Assembly (NCBI RefSeq): GCF_040372165.1
Contig: NZ_BAABWG010000003.1
Coordinates: 372,001-436,000, forward strand
Reading direction: 5' to 3'
Length of the DNA stretch: 64,000 nucleotides
Origin: Hydrogenophaga sp040372165
GTDB taxonomy: Bacteria > Pseudomonadota > Gammaproteobacteria > Burkholderiales > Burkholderiaceae_C
Part shown: positions 33,409 to 42,864 of the stretch, in pieces
Layout: every line of letters begins with the position of its first letter
How positions within the stretch are numbered: the first letter of the stretch is position 1
Notes under the pieces: generated by a model
What the model saw: the letters and a program-made list of their open reading frames with translations, nothing else
Database searches by the model: none
Told to the model about the DNA's origin: nothing
Position numbers and translations under genes: made by a program

Positions 33409-33972
33409 ATGATTTCATCGGATGTTTTGATTCTTCCTGGCTGGCAAAACAGCGGCCCTGACCACTGGCAAAGCCTGTGGGAGGCGCGTCATGGCTACAC
33501 GCGGGTGGAGCAAAGCGACTGGATGACGCCCAAGCGCGGCGACTGGATGATCCGCCTGGAAGAGACTTTGCTGGCCCGCGCAGATGCAGGCCTGCCACCG
33601 GCGGTGCTGGCGGCGCACAGTCTTGGCTGCATCCTCACGGCGGCCTGGGCATCTCACTCCCGCAACACGCATCTCGTCAAGGCCGCTTTGCTGGTGGCGC
33701 CTGGCGATGCCGATCAGCCGGGACTGGCCGAGCAACTCCCGACCTGGCAACCGGTGCCCATGCAGACCCTGCCATTTCCTGCCACGCTGCTCAACAGCAC
33801 TGACGATCCGTACTGCACGCGCGCACGCGCTGAGGCCATGGCCAAAGCCTGGGGCGCCCGTTTCGTCGACTACGGACAGCGGGGCCACATCAACGGCGAA
33901 TCCGGCCTTGGTGACTGGGAAGAAGGGCACGAACTTCTGAAATCGTTGGTCGACAGCGCGAAGCCGTCATGA
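33409..33972 (+). CDS. RBBP9/YdeN-family serine hydrolase
   Basis: 187-aa alpha/beta hydrolase. VLILPGWQNSGPDHWQSLWE is the family opening, AAHSLGC supplies the nucleophile Ser, NSTDDPYC the acid Asp and RGHINGESG the catalytic His. The substrate is unknown. It sits between parA and parB, splitting the usual pair. No strong Shine-Dalgarno precedes ATG 33409. Confidence 0.88.
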   Translation: MISSDVLILPGWQNSGPDHWQSLWEARHGYTRVEQSDWMTPKRGDWMIRLEETLLARADAGLPPAVLAAHSLGCILTAAWASHSRNTHLVKAALLVAPGDADQPGLAEQLPTWQPVPMQTLPFPATLLNSTDDPYCTRARAEAMAKAWGARFVDYGQRGHINGESGLGDWEEGHELLKSLVDSAKPS

Positions 33973-34046
33973 AGGCTTCCAGTGCGCACCGAGGCGCGAC
34001 CGACGAACACTGATCAATAAGCGAAAAAAGAAGAGGACAGACAAAC

Positions 34047-35000
34047 ATGGCGACGAAGAAACCCAAAGGCCTCGGCCGCGGACTCGAAGCGCTGCTCGGC
34101 CCCAAGGTCAGCGACACCCCCAAGGCTGATGGCAGCACTGCACCCACGGCAGCCGAAGCGCGCGCCGCCAAGGATGTGGTCACCATGATGACGCTGGACC
34201 AGATGGTTGCCGGCATCTATCAGCCGCGTACGCGCATGGACGAGGGCGCGTTGTATGAGCTGGCCGAGTCCATTCGCGCCCAGGGCATCATGCAGCCGAT
34301 CCTGGTGCGCCGCCTCACCGAAGGCGAGAACACCGGCAAGTTCGAGATCATCGCGGGCGAGCGCCGGTTTCGCGCGTCCAAACTGGCGGGTCTTGCCGAA
34401 GTGCCGGTTCTGGTGCGCGATGTGCCGAACGAAGCCGCTGCCGCCATGGCGCTGATTGAGAATATTCAACGCGAAGATCTCAACCCGCTGGAAGAGGCGC
34501 AAGGCATGCAGCGCCTGATCAAAGAGTTTGGCCTGACCCATGAGCAGGCAGCGCAAGCCGTCGGCCGCTCGCGAAGTGCGGCGAGCAACCTGTTGCGTCT
34601 GCTCAACCTGGCCGACCCGGTCCAGACCATGCTCATGGCCGGGGACATCGACATGGGCCATGCACGGGCTTTGCTCACGCTTGACCGTGCCGCGCAGATC
34701 ACGGCCGCCAATCAGGTCGCTTCGCGGCAGCTGTCCGTGCGCGAGACAGAAAGCCTGGTCAAGAAGCTCAGTGCCGAATTCAATCTGGTGCCGCAAAAGC
34801 CCAAGAAGGAAAAGTCGCGCGACATTCGCCGGGTCGAAGAAGAGCTGGCCGATCTGCTCATGGCGGACGTGGAAGTGCGCGTGAAGAAGCGCGTCAAGCG
34901 CCACGGCAGATTCGAGGAAATGGGCGAGATTGCGATCCAGTTCGGTTCGCTCGACGAACTCAACGGCCTGATCGAGCGCTTGCGCGGCGGCGAGGAGTGA
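34047..35000 (+). CDS. parB: Chromosome partitioning protein ParB
   Basis: 317-aa centromere-binding protein. It has a N-terminal CTPase/ParB domain (IYQPRTRMDEGALYELAESI, GERRFRASKLAGL, ALIENIQREDLNPLEEA), a central helix-turn-helix (LTHEQAAQAVGRSRSAASNLL) and a short C-terminal dimerisation region. GAGGACA precedes the ATG. It would load at the four parS sites 2.5-3.8 kb upstream. Confidence 0.96.
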   Translation: MATKKPKGLGRGLEALLGPKVSDTPKADGSTAPTAAEARAAKDVVTMMTLDQMVAGIYQPRTRMDEGALYELAESIRAQGIMQPILVRRLTEGENTGKFEIIAGERRFRASKLAGLAEVPVLVRDVPNEAAAAMALIENIQREDLNPLEEAQGMQRLIKEFGLTHEQAAQAVGRSRSAASNLLRLLNLADPVQTMLMAGDIDMGHARALLTLDRAAQITAANQVASRQLSVRETESLVKKLSAEFNLVPQKPKKEKSRDIRRVEEELADLLMADVEVRVKKRVKRHGRFEEMGEIAIQFGSLDELNGLIERLRGGEE

Positions 35001-35013
35001 TCAGGATCAGCTG

Positions 35014-35703
35014 CTAATGGCTGGGAACATTTCCTGAGGCGATGAAGATGCTGCCCATCCAGGTGGCATCGACATCCACATCGTCCAGGCCATTCGCCAG
35101 CCCGCGCCAGGGTTGCAGCAGACCGTGCAAGGAACTCACTGAATACAGCGCGCAGCCCATGACGGCCAGATTGACAGGCACCAGCCATGGAGGCGCCCAT
35201 TGCAAACCGGTGGCCACCACTCGGGCGCCAGGCTTCAGGTGAGCCAGAACATTGGCCACCGATGCCGGATGCTGCAAGATGTCGTGAGTGAAGTGAAACA
35301 GCGCGGCATCGGCTTTCGGGCCTGCCCATCGGGCCTGATCGACAGGTGAGTGGATCAGTTTGACCTGCTTGTCCAGCGCGTCCTTGCGCGATGCAAGCCG
35401 CTCTTTGGCCTTGGCCAGCATGTCGCTGCATTGGTCAATGCCGACGACTTTGCCTTTGGGCCCCAGGCGTCTGAGCAAAGGCTCCAGACTCAGTCCGGTA
35501 CCGCAACCGACATCCAGTACCAGCTGCCCCGGTCGCAGGAGCAGCCGCTCAATGGCCATGGCCCGCAGTGGCTCGAACGGTGCCAGTTCGGCATCGTAGT
35601 GCTCTGCCCGGGCGCCATACAGGCGCAGCATGGGCAGTGGGCCCAAGCCCTTGCCGGAGACGCCGGATCGCGATCTGGGCCGTCTGGGACGCGTTGACAC
35701 CAT
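35014..35703 (-). CDS. Class I SAM-dependent methyltransferase
   Basis: 229-aa methyltransferase with motif I LVLDVGCGTGLSLEPLL at about residue 61 and an acidic ribose-binding position in VVGIDQCSDML. ALFHFTHDILQHPASVANVL corresponds to motif IV. The N-terminus is Arg-rich. The substrate cannot be predicted; it resembles small-molecule (ubiE-like) methyltransferases. It is convergent with parB. Confidence 0.85.
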   Translation of the reverse strand: MVSTRPRRPRSRSGVSGKGLGPLPMLRLYGARAEHYDAELAPFEPLRAMAIERLLLRPGQLVLDVGCGTGLSLEPLLRRLGPKGKVVGIDQCSDMLAKAKERLASRKDALDKQVKLIHSPVDQARWAGPKADAALFHFTHDILQHPASVANVLAHLKPGARVVATGLQWAPPWLVPVNLAVMGCALYSVSSLHGLLQPWRGLANGLDDVDVDATWMGSIFIASGNVPSH

Positions 35704-35830
35704 GTGCGGGCATTCCTCGAAGCCATGGGGAAACGGTTCTTGGCATGACCAAGAATGACCATGGTACGCCTGTGACGGGAAGTTGTCAGCGAAACACTAC
35801 CGGACGTTCGCCGGTATGATCCGAGCCCCG

Positions 35831-36349
35831 ATGTCGACTGTTCTGTATTTCGCTTACGGCTCCAACATGCTGGTGCAGCGCTTGCGCGAGCGCACCCCGT
35901 CTGCCCAGGTCATTGGCAGGGCCACGCTGCGCGGCCACGAGCTCGCGTGGCACAAGCGCGGTCAGGACGGGTCCGGCAAATGCGATCTTGTCCGCTCCGC
36001 CGATCCGGACGCGCAAGCCCAGGGGGTCCTCTATGCTCTGGACGGCGCGGAAAGGCCCCTGCTGGACAAGGCAGAAGGCCTGGGACATGGCTACGATGCG
36101 GCGCAGTTGACTGTGCAGACCCTGGACGGAATGGCCCACCGGGCACTGATGTATGTGGCCACGGATATCGATGCCCGGCTGGCGCCTTACGACTGGTACA
36201 AGGCACTGGTTCTGGCCGGTGCCATCCAGCATGGACTGCCGGCCAAAGTCCTGCGAGCCATGGATGCGGTCGCATCGCACGCAGATCCGGACGCGCTGAG
36301 GGCAGAACACCATTGGCGTCTGGTGCAAAGTGGGCTGGACCTCTTCTGA
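35831..36349 (+). CDS. Gamma-glutamylcyclotransferase-like protein
   Basis: 172-aa GGCT-fold protein. YFAYGSNMLVQRL at the start is the substrate-binding signature, and the catalytic Glu is expected in DKAEGLGHGY. The start ATG 35831 directly precedes the signature. It would release 5-oxoproline from gamma-glutamyl compounds. It is not next to the gamma-glutamyl-putrescine genes. AIG2-like cyclotransferase of other specificity is the alternative. Confidence 0.82.
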   Translation: MSTVLYFAYGSNMLVQRLRERTPSAQVIGRATLRGHELAWHKRGQDGSGKCDLVRSADPDAQAQGVLYALDGAERPLLDKAEGLGHGYDAAQLTVQTLDGMAHRALMYVATDIDARLAPYDWYKALVLAGAIQHGLPAKVLRAMDAVASHADPDALRAEHHWRLVQSGLDLF

Positions 36350-36421
36350 GCGTCAAGGCCAGAAAGATATCCGTTTGCTCTCTTGAGCAACTGGCGATGC
36401 CAGAGACCGATGTTCAGCCGA

Positions 36422-38365
36422 TCAGGAACGCTCTGACGGAAGCGAACGTGTCGGGTCGACTGTGACGTCCGTGTGTCCTGCACCTCTTCCCTGGCGTGCG
36501 CGAATCCACATGAGCGCAACCAAGGTTGTGGCCGCAACGGCCAGTGCCAGGTGGCTGGGGTAGACCGCCAGCAACGCAACGCCTAGAAACAGGCTGCGAT
36601 CAAGCCAGCGAGAAGGCGAAACCCTGGCACCACCGAACAGGAAGGCAAATCCCCCCACGAACACCAGGCCCGAGATGACGGACTCGCCAAAGGCGCCGGT
36701 CAAGCCGGGTCGCAGCATGCCGGGGTAGAGCAGGAACAGAAACGGAATGACGTACGTCACGGCACCCAACATCACCGCGTGCCGGGCCACTTGTCCCCAC
36801 CCGACGCCTGCGATGCCCGCCGCCACAAAGACGCCAACGCACACCGGAGGTGTGATCACAGAAAGCGTGGCGAAGTAGAAGACGAACATGTGTGAGGCCA
36901 GCGGGCTGACGCCCACCTTGATCAGCGCCGGAGCGAGCGTGGCTGCAACGAGTACATACGCCGCAGTGGTGGGAATGCCCATTCCCATGACCATGCACAC
37001 CAGAGCGACCACCAGTCCTATCCACAGCAAATGGCTCTGACCGTCGCCAACAATCATTGACGACATCGTGATACCGATGCCGGTCAGATTGATCATCGAA
37101 ACCAATATCTGGGCGCCAGCGAGCAAGATGCCGACCACCACCAGACCGTTCGCGCCTTCGTCCACTGCAGCGTGGAGCTTCCTGAGCATCGAAGCGTCCT
37201 GTCGACTGGCTGGGTCTACCGCCTGGTCGCCTTTGCCCCAGCGGCCCATCAACAGCCCGGCCACTGCGCCGACTATGCCGTAGAAGGCCGCCGTTTGCAG
37301 TGAGTTGCCTCGGGCAATACCGATGGCCAGGCCCGAGAGGGAGCACACGATCGGGGCCAGACGGCTGAACTGGAGAATGGACAACCATGACGGAATCTGG
37401 TCGTCGGGGACGTGGCCAAGCTTCTGCTCCTTTGCCACCACGTGCACGGTGGCAAAGGCACCGAAATAGAACAGGACGGCGGGGAGCAGGGCACCCATGG
37501 CAATGGTGACGTAGTCCACCCCGATGATCTCGGCCATGATGAAAGCGGCAGCGCCCATGATCGGTGGTGCCAGTTGCCCGCCAGTCGACGCCACGGCTTC
37601 AACGGCGCCCGCCAGTGGCGCGGGATAGCCCAGGCGCTTCATGAGTGGAATGGTGAACGATCCGGTGGTGGCCACGTTGCCTACTGCACTGCCGCTGACC
37701 ATGCCAAAGAGACCGGAGGCGACGGTGGCTATCTTGGCGGCGCCACCCACAGAGCGACCGCTCACGCGCAGCGCCAGATCCATGAAGGTCGAGCCGCCGC
37801 CTGTGTGCAGCAGAAAACTGCCAAACAGTGAAAACACAGCGATGATGGTCGCGGCCACGCCCAGCAACGAACCCCAGATCCCGATGTCTCCGAGCAACAG
37901 GGTTTCAGTGACGAAATTGAGATCGAAGCCCCGGTGCCCCAGTCGACCCGGAATCCAGTTTCCGAACAGTGCGTACAGCAGACCACATGCGACCATGGTG
38001 GGAAAGATCAGCCCGATCGCTCTCCTGGACAGCTCCAGGATGACCAGCACCAGGCCCACCGCCATGGCCATCTCCATGGCACCTGCGGTGGGCAAGGTGT
38101 TCATGATTTCATCGGTGTGCCATGCAATCCACGCACAAGTCCCAACGGCCACCGAGGCCATGGTTGCGTCCACCGCGATGCCCACCGGCCGCCAACGGCT
38201 CTCTGCTCCGAGGGGATACCGCAGCAGCCCGAGCACAACGACCAACGCCAGAAACGTCGACCGTTGAACCAGGGCGTCCAGAGATCCGAAGGCCGACGTG
38301 TACAGCACGAAAAGACCCAGCAGAAGCGAGAGTGCTGTGCTGGCGTTGGCACGCATTGAACGCAT
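36422..38365 (-). CDS. TRAP transporter fused permease (4TM/12TM)
   Basis: 647-aa polytopic protein combining the small (DctQ-like) and large (DctM-like) TRAP permease parts, as is usual for TAXI systems. The large-subunit signatures GSAVGNVATTGSFTIPLMKR and PPIMGAAAFIMAEIIGVDY are visible. It works with the TAXI binding protein encoded 24 bp upstream, using an ion gradient. Last gene of the AtuA operon. Confidence 0.92.
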   Translation of the reverse strand: MRSMRANASTALSLLLGLFVLYTSAFGSLDALVQRSTFLALVVVLGLLRYPLGAESRWRPVGIAVDATMASVAVGTCAWIAWHTDEIMNTLPTAGAMEMAMAVGLVLVILELSRRAIGLIFPTMVACGLLYALFGNWIPGRLGHRGFDLNFVTETLLLGDIGIWGSLLGVAATIIAVFSLFGSFLLHTGGGSTFMDLALRVSGRSVGGAAKIATVASGLFGMVSGSAVGNVATTGSFTIPLMKRLGYPAPLAGAVEAVASTGGQLAPPIMGAAAFIMAEIIGVDYVTIAMGALLPAVLFYFGAFATVHVVAKEQKLGHVPDDQIPSWLSILQFSRLAPIVCSLSGLAIGIARGNSLQTAAFYGIVGAVAGLLMGRWGKGDQAVDPASRQDASMLRKLHAAVDEGANGLVVVGILLAGAQILVSMINLTGIGITMSSMIVGDGQSHLLWIGLVVALVCMVMGMGIPTTAAYVLVAATLAPALIKVGVSPLASHMFVFYFATLSVITPPVCVGVFVAAGIAGVGWGQVARHAVMLGAVTYVIPFLFLLYPGMLRPGLTGAFGESVISGLVFVGGFAFLFGGARVSPSRWLDRSLFLGVALLAVYPSHLALAVAATTLVALMWIRARQGRGAGHTDVTVDPTRSLPSERS

Positions 38366-38389
38366 GGCAGTCAGATCCTCAAACAGGCT

Positions 38390-39376
38390 TTACTTGGCCA
38401 CCAGGCGAGCAGGAACGTCAAGGCCTCGCTCACGGAAGTACCGGATGGCACCGGGGTGGAGTGGCGAGGTGGCGAACTTCAGCGTCATCTCGGCAATATC
38501 GACACCGGCTGCATCGCTGAACGCCGCGGCCTGCACTTCCTTGTCTTCGCAGATGGCCTTGACAATGGCGTAAGCCAGTTTCTCGTCAAGCTCGGCAGAA
38601 GCCGCCGCACCCACGCCAAAGCCCCAGGTCTTGTAGGCGGGCAGACTGTTCTTGGCATCTGCAGGAACTTCCACCATGGACAGCTCTGGCATGCCGCCGC
38701 TGATTTTTGCAACCTGCGCATCATTCAGCCCCAGCACGTCGATAGGCGTGAAGGTGGCAATCTCTCTGGACGATGCATCCAGTTTCAATCCAGCGCCCGA
38801 TTTCACATAGCCGACAGCGCGGCTGTCCTTGACGGCCGCCACCACTTCACCTGTCGAGCCGCGCAGAACATCGGGCTTGATTCCCAGCAGAGCGAAGACG
38901 GCGTCGGTGGTCTTCTCGGTGGCCGAACCCTTGAGGCCGGTGTTGAACTTCTTGCCGTTCAGATCTGCCAGTGATTTGACGCCCGCGTCCTTGCGAACAA
39001 TGGTGTTCTGGGGTGCCAGCGAATAGATCCACAGCAGACGGCTGCCCACCGGTTTTCCCGAAAAGTCCCCGGTTCCGGCATTGGCGTGGTGCATCACGTT
39101 GGTGGTCACCAGCCCGAGATCCACCTGACGGCGATCCATGCGGCGCAGGTTGTCCATCGTGGCACCGGTCTCAACGATGGAGCTGTCAAGGGCGGGCACC
39201 TGTTTGTTGATGACCTGAGAGACGGCCACAAAATAGCCATAGTGGCTCGAAGATGCCGAGGTAGAGCCGATCAGGATCTTCTGCGGATCGGCGCTGGCGC
39301 TGGCACACGTCATGGTCAGCATCACCGCTGTAGCGATGGATGCGAGAGGGCGAGAGGCGAGCTGGAATCGAATCAT
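38390..39376 (-). CDS. TAXI-family TRAP transporter substrate-binding protein
   Basis: 328-aa periplasmic protein. The signal peptide ends near MTCASASAD. ILIGSTSASSSHYGYFVAVS, then a C-terminal TAXI segment KFATSPLHPGAIRYFRERGL, are typical. It delivers a carboxylate-type ligand to the fused permease downstream. The ligand is not known; the neighbouring AtuA-type genes suggest a branched or acyclic terpenoid acid or another carboxylate. Confidence 0.9.
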   Translation of the reverse strand: MIRFQLASRPLASIATAVMLTMTCASASADPQKILIGSTSASSSHYGYFVAVSQVINKQVPALDSSIVETGATMDNLRRMDRRQVDLGLVTTNVMHHANAGTGDFSGKPVGSRLLWIYSLAPQNTIVRKDAGVKSLADLNGKKFNTGLKGSATEKTTDAVFALLGIKPDVLRGSTGEVVAAVKDSRAVGYVKSGAGLKLDASSREIATFTPIDVLGLNDAQVAKISGGMPELSMVEVPADAKNSLPAYKTWGFGVGAAASAELDEKLAYAIVKAICEDKEVQAAAFSDAAGVDIAEMTLKFATSPLHPGAIRYFRERGLDVPARLVAK

Positions 39377-39409
39377 GGTTGTCTCCTTTTTTGGGTGTGG
39401 AAGTTTGAG

Positions 39410-39763
39410 TCAGCTGGCAACGGAACAAGATCGGGGCGCTTGAACCATTTCGGACAAGAGCAGGAAGGAAAGGCCTTTGCCATGGCGGTCGAGGTACAGG
39501 CTGCTGTTGACGCCACCGCCCAGCACTTCGTCGATGACGAAATTGATCGCTGCGATGTTGGGCAAGAGGTAGCGCTGCACGGCTGTGGGCTCGCGATGGG
39601 CGAAGCAGGCCAGAACCCGCGCCTCCGTCATCTGATCCACCAGATAGGGATAGGCCTCCTGGCGGTAGCAAATCACGGAGATGTTGATGCGGTTGCCTTT
39701 GTCGCCGGTACGCGCATGGGCGAGCTGGTACAAGGGCAAGTCAATGCTGTCTGGAGCTGTCAT
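39410..39763 (-). CDS. AtuA-associated small protein (AtuA C-terminal domain-like)
   Basis: 117-aa cytoplasmic protein. LYQLAHARTGDKGNRINISV is the characteristic opening of the small domain that follows AtuA (DUF1446) proteins, either fused or separate. The start overlaps the AtuA stop codon by 4 bp (ATGA), so the two are translationally coupled. Exact activity unknown. Confidence 0.85.
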   Translation of the reverse strand: MTAPDSIDLPLYQLAHARTGDKGNRINISVICYRQEAYPYLVDQMTEARVLACFAHREPTAVQRYLLPNIAAINFVIDEVLGGGVNSSLYLDRHGKGLSFLLLSEMVQAPRSCSVAS

Positions 39764-41148
39764 GCGGTCGCCTCCATCATGGTGACCCTGGGGTGAAATC
39801 TGTCGCGGAGAGCAAAGACGGAGGTCGATTGCATCAGCGGAACGATGGAAGTTCTCACGCCACCGCCTCCGGCTGGCCCGCAAGTGTAGAGAGCATCCAG
39901 TTCGTTCAAGGCCCTGTTGACCACCTCCCGGTCACTGGCGCTCACCGCCATCCGCACACGCACTTCCGCAGCCGGTTGAGTTTCGTGTGCCCTGAGCATG
40001 TGTTCACCTTCGCCGTTGAAGACACTGGCCACGCCAATCAGGTCAAAGTGACTCTTGAGTGGCAGGTCGCAGATCGCCAGGCGCTGCCGGAGAATGTCAA
40101 TGGCCAGCATTCCGCGGGCCTGTGCGTTGTGGCCGGCGTATGAGATCTCTCCCTCGCCCATGTGTCCGCCGTCAAAGCACAAGGTGGCTTTGAGCGTTTC
40201 CGGTCTTGGCAGACCCCTGGCGCCCGTGACCCTGACCCTGTCGGGCGCGATGTTCTGGACGCGCACTCCGCTCAGATCCAGGGTGACATCGGGTGTCAGA
40301 TAGGCGGACGGATCATGAATTTCATAGAGCAACTGCTCCTTGACCGTCTGCTCTGTCACGCACCCGCCCGTGCCGTCGGGCTTGGTCATGACCAGCTCGC
40401 CAGAAGGCGTCACTTCCGCGATGGGATAGCCCACCCGCGCCAGGTTCTCCACGTTCTTGAGACCTGGGTCGGCAAAGTAGCCACCCGTCACCTGAGCGCC
40501 GCATTCCAGCAAGTGCCCCGCCAGCACGCCTGCGGCCAGCCGGTCCCAGTCGTCATCGGGCCACCGGAAGTGATGCTTCAAGGCGCCCAGGGCCAGCGCC
40601 GGGTCGGCTACTCGTCCCGTCACAACGACGTCAGCGCCCAAACCCAAGGCGTTCGCGATGCCGTCGGCACCCATGTAGACATTGGCTGAAACCAGCGCGT
40701 TCGGCGTGATCTCCATGTGTGGATGCCTGGGCATGCCGAGGATCTGACGGGCGTCCATCTGCGAGAGCATGTCATCACCGGTCACGGCAGCCACGCGAAT
40801 CGACGGGCACCCGACATCTGCCGCGATGCCCCGGATGAACCGTGCTGCACCGAGCGGGTCGGCCGCACCAAAGTTGCCAATGATGGGAATGCGGTGCGCA
40901 TGGCACGCGGCGAGAATCGGCGTGAGCAACTGCCTGAGGCCTTGAAAGTAGCCTCCGTCGGCCTGTGTGCGTCGCCGCAATTGAGCCAGTGCCAGGGTGC
41001 GCTCGGCCAGCATCTCGAAGATGAGATAGGACGGGCGCCCACTGTCGATGAGCGCCTGCACCACAGGGCCCGGCGCGTCGGGCCGGTCGCCCGCGAATCC
41101 GGCGCCACATCCGATCAGCACGCTTTCGCTTTGCGCAGCGTCGTTCAC
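39760..41148 (-). CDS. Acyclic terpene utilization AtuA-family protein (DUF1446)
   Basis: 462-aa protein. Visible: LIGCGAGFAGDRPDAPGPVV at the start, MGADGIANALGLGADVVVTGRVADPALALG, and GGYFADPGLKNV. AtuA is required for citronellol/geraniol catabolism in Pseudomonas, but many homologues serve other acids. The start is GTG 41148, with GGAGA at the right distance; ATG 41238 would run into the divergent promoter region. First gene of an operon with its small partner and a TRAP-TAXI importer. Confidence 0.85.
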   Translation of the reverse strand: MNDAAQSESVLIGCGAGFAGDRPDAPGPVVQALIDSGRPSYLIFEMLAERTLALAQLRRRTQADGGYFQGLRQLLTPILAACHAHRIPIIGNFGAADPLGAARFIRGIAADVGCPSIRVAAVTGDDMLSQMDARQILGMPRHPHMEITPNALVSANVYMGADGIANALGLGADVVVTGRVADPALALGALKHHFRWPDDDWDRLAAGVLAGHLLECGAQVTGGYFADPGLKNVENLARVGYPIAEVTPSGELVMTKPDGTGGCVTEQTVKEQLLYEIHDPSAYLTPDVTLDLSGVRVQNIAPDRVRVTGARGLPRPETLKATLCFDGGHMGEGEISYAGHNAQARGMLAIDILRQRLAICDLPLKSHFDLIGVASVFNGEGEHMLRAHETQPAAEVRVRMAVSASDREVVNRALNELDALYTCGPAGGGGVRTSIVPLMQSTSVFALRDRFHPRVTMMEATA

Positions 41149-41276
41149 ATTGTCTCCAGATCGTTGTTCGTCGCAGGGTCTGTTTGCAAGACCTCGTGCG
41201 TTCTTGTTTCTGGTCACGAAATCTACGCGCCCGGTCATGATCTGTAAAATCGAATATTCAGATCATTTCATTTGCA

Positions 41277-42179
41277 ATGCAGATCAATCTCAATACCCGC
41301 CAGTTGCGCGCCTTCCTGCACCTTGTTCGGGAGAAGAGCTTTACCCGGGCGGCGGCGAGCAGCTATTTGTCGCAACCGGCTTTCAGCGCGCTCATCCGGC
41401 AGCTGGAAGATGACGTGGGTGTCCGCCTGTTTGACCGCACCACCCGGCAGGTCGAGCTGACAAGAGAGGGGGAGGAGTTTGAAGTCTCGGCGAGGCGCTT
41501 GCTCGAAGAATTCGATCACGCCATGTCCGAGGTTCGGGACAGCGTCGCCATTCGGCGAGGTCGGGTGTCCATTGCGCTCTTGCCATCGCTCGCCGCCGAT
41601 TGGCTGCCCCCTGTTCTGGCGCAATACCACGAGCAGTTTCCTGGCGTGGAGCTGCGCATTGCCGATGTGCTGTCTGAAGCCTGTGTTCAGGCTGTGAAAG
41701 CCGGGCAGGCGGACTTTGCCCTGGCCGCCACCCGGGTCGATTCGCGGGAGCTGCAAGCGGAGCTGTTCTGCAGTGACCGGTTCCACCTGGTCTGCCGAGC
41801 AGACCACCCCTTGGCGACCAGCCCTTCTTTGCGACCCAAAGATCTGGCGCAGTGGCCGTTTGTTCAACTCTCGAGGACCTCCAGTGTTCGCCAGCATCTG
41901 GACGCTGCCATGCACCCCAACACACTCAGGCAAATCCTGGAAGTTGACCAACTGGCCAGCGTCAGTGGCATGGTGTCAGCCGGTTTGGGGATCAGTGTGG
42001 TGCCGGCGCTGTCTCTCTATCAGTTTCAGTCTCCAGAGCTCGCTATTCGGCCATTGAACTGGAGGGGGTTGAAGCGCGACATCTACCTCATTCGCCGCCG
42101 TGAAAAGTCGCTGTCCATTGCTGCCCAGCGGTTCTACGAATGGGTGATGGCGAACCGCCCCAAATCCCGTCTGGTTTGA
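41277..42179 (+). CDS. LysR-family transcriptional regulator
   Basis: 300-aa regulator with an N-terminal winged helix-turn-helix (FTRAAASSYLSQPAFSALIR, residues about 23-42) and a C-terminal periplasmic-binding-protein-like effector domain. It is transcribed away from the AtuA/TRAP operon across a 128-bp gap, the classic arrangement for an activator of that operon. The co-inducer is probably the transported substrate. Confidence 0.92.
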   Translation: MQINLNTRQLRAFLHLVREKSFTRAAASSYLSQPAFSALIRQLEDDVGVRLFDRTTRQVELTREGEEFEVSARRLLEEFDHAMSEVRDSVAIRRGRVSIALLPSLAADWLPPVLAQYHEQFPGVELRIADVLSEACVQAVKAGQADFALAATRVDSRELQAELFCSDRFHLVCRADHPLATSPSLRPKDLAQWPFVQLSRTSSVRQHLDAAMHPNTLRQILEVDQLASVSGMVSAGLGISVVPALSLYQFQSPELAIRPLNWRGLKRDIYLIRRREKSLSIAAQRFYEWVMANRPKSRLV

Positions 42180-42491
42180 CCCGCCTGCCTGGTGGTCATG
42201 GATGCATCTCCATCGCGCGCAGAACCGGACGCGCTACGGGCTAGGAGAGAAAATTCTGAAGTGTTCTGAGAACTGCTTCAGGCGGCCCAATCGGGTGAAT
42301 GGGCCGAAACAGGTCTCAAACAGCGGGTTCAGAGCTCAAAACCGGCATCAAACAGCAGTTTTGGTCTGTCACGCCATGCGTGACAGACCTTGCAACGCCT
42401 TTGCATGGCCCAGAGGTGAGCGGGCGCTCGCCGGTTGTTAAGATGGACGAGTCGAATGTCCAGAAGACGAGAACAGCGGACAGGGAGAAAA
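42180..42491. other. 312-bp gap with one strong hairpin
   Basis: No credible gene. At 42363-42389 GGTCTGTCACG pairs perfectly over 11 bp with CGTGACAGACC across CCATG. It lacks a T-run on either strand, so it may be a weak terminator for the LysR gene or an operator for the following VOC gene. A less convincing stem is possible around GGCCCAATCGGGTGAATGGGCC (42285 region). Composition here is less GC-rich than neighbouring genes. Confidence 0.5.
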
Positions 42492-42851
42492 ATGACCATT
42501 CAACCTATGCTCAAGGTGCGCGACCTTGAAAGTACCAAAGCCTTTTATCGCGACAAGCTCCGCTTCCGGGTGTGTGATGAATCCCCGGAAGCCACACCTG
42601 ATGCCATCTGCAAAGCCCGCCTGGGTGGCGCCACACTGACCTTCACCACCGCCGACCTGTGGCCGGGTGAACCGGGCATGACGGGCATTCTGTACGTTCA
42701 TGTGGATGACGTCGTGGCCTACTACGCGCAGGTCCATGCCAGCGTCACCGTGACCTGGCCTTTGCAAACCCGCAGCGACGACACCAAGGAATTCGGTGTG
42801 CTCGATTGCAACGGCTACACACTGGCCTTCGCGCAGTCGCCGAGCAACTGA
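42492..42851 (+). CDS. VOC superfamily (glyoxalase/bleomycin-resistance) protein
   Basis: 119-aa single VOC module pair. MLKVRDLESTKAFYRDKLRF opens the first beta-alpha-beta-beta-beta unit and VDDVVAYYAQVHASV the second; EFGVLDCNGYTLAFAQ holds the likely metal Glu/Asp region. AGGGAGAAAA precedes ATG 42492. Substrate unknown; it could be a resistance protein, a lyase or a dioxygenase-like protein. Confidence 0.85.
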   Translation: MTIQPMLKVRDLESTKAFYRDKLRFRVCDESPEATPDAICKARLGGATLTFTTADLWPGEPGMTGILYVHVDDVVAYYAQVHASVTVTWPLQTRSDDTKEFGVLDCNGYTLAFAQSPSN

Positions 42852-42864
42852 GGAGTCAGCCAGC

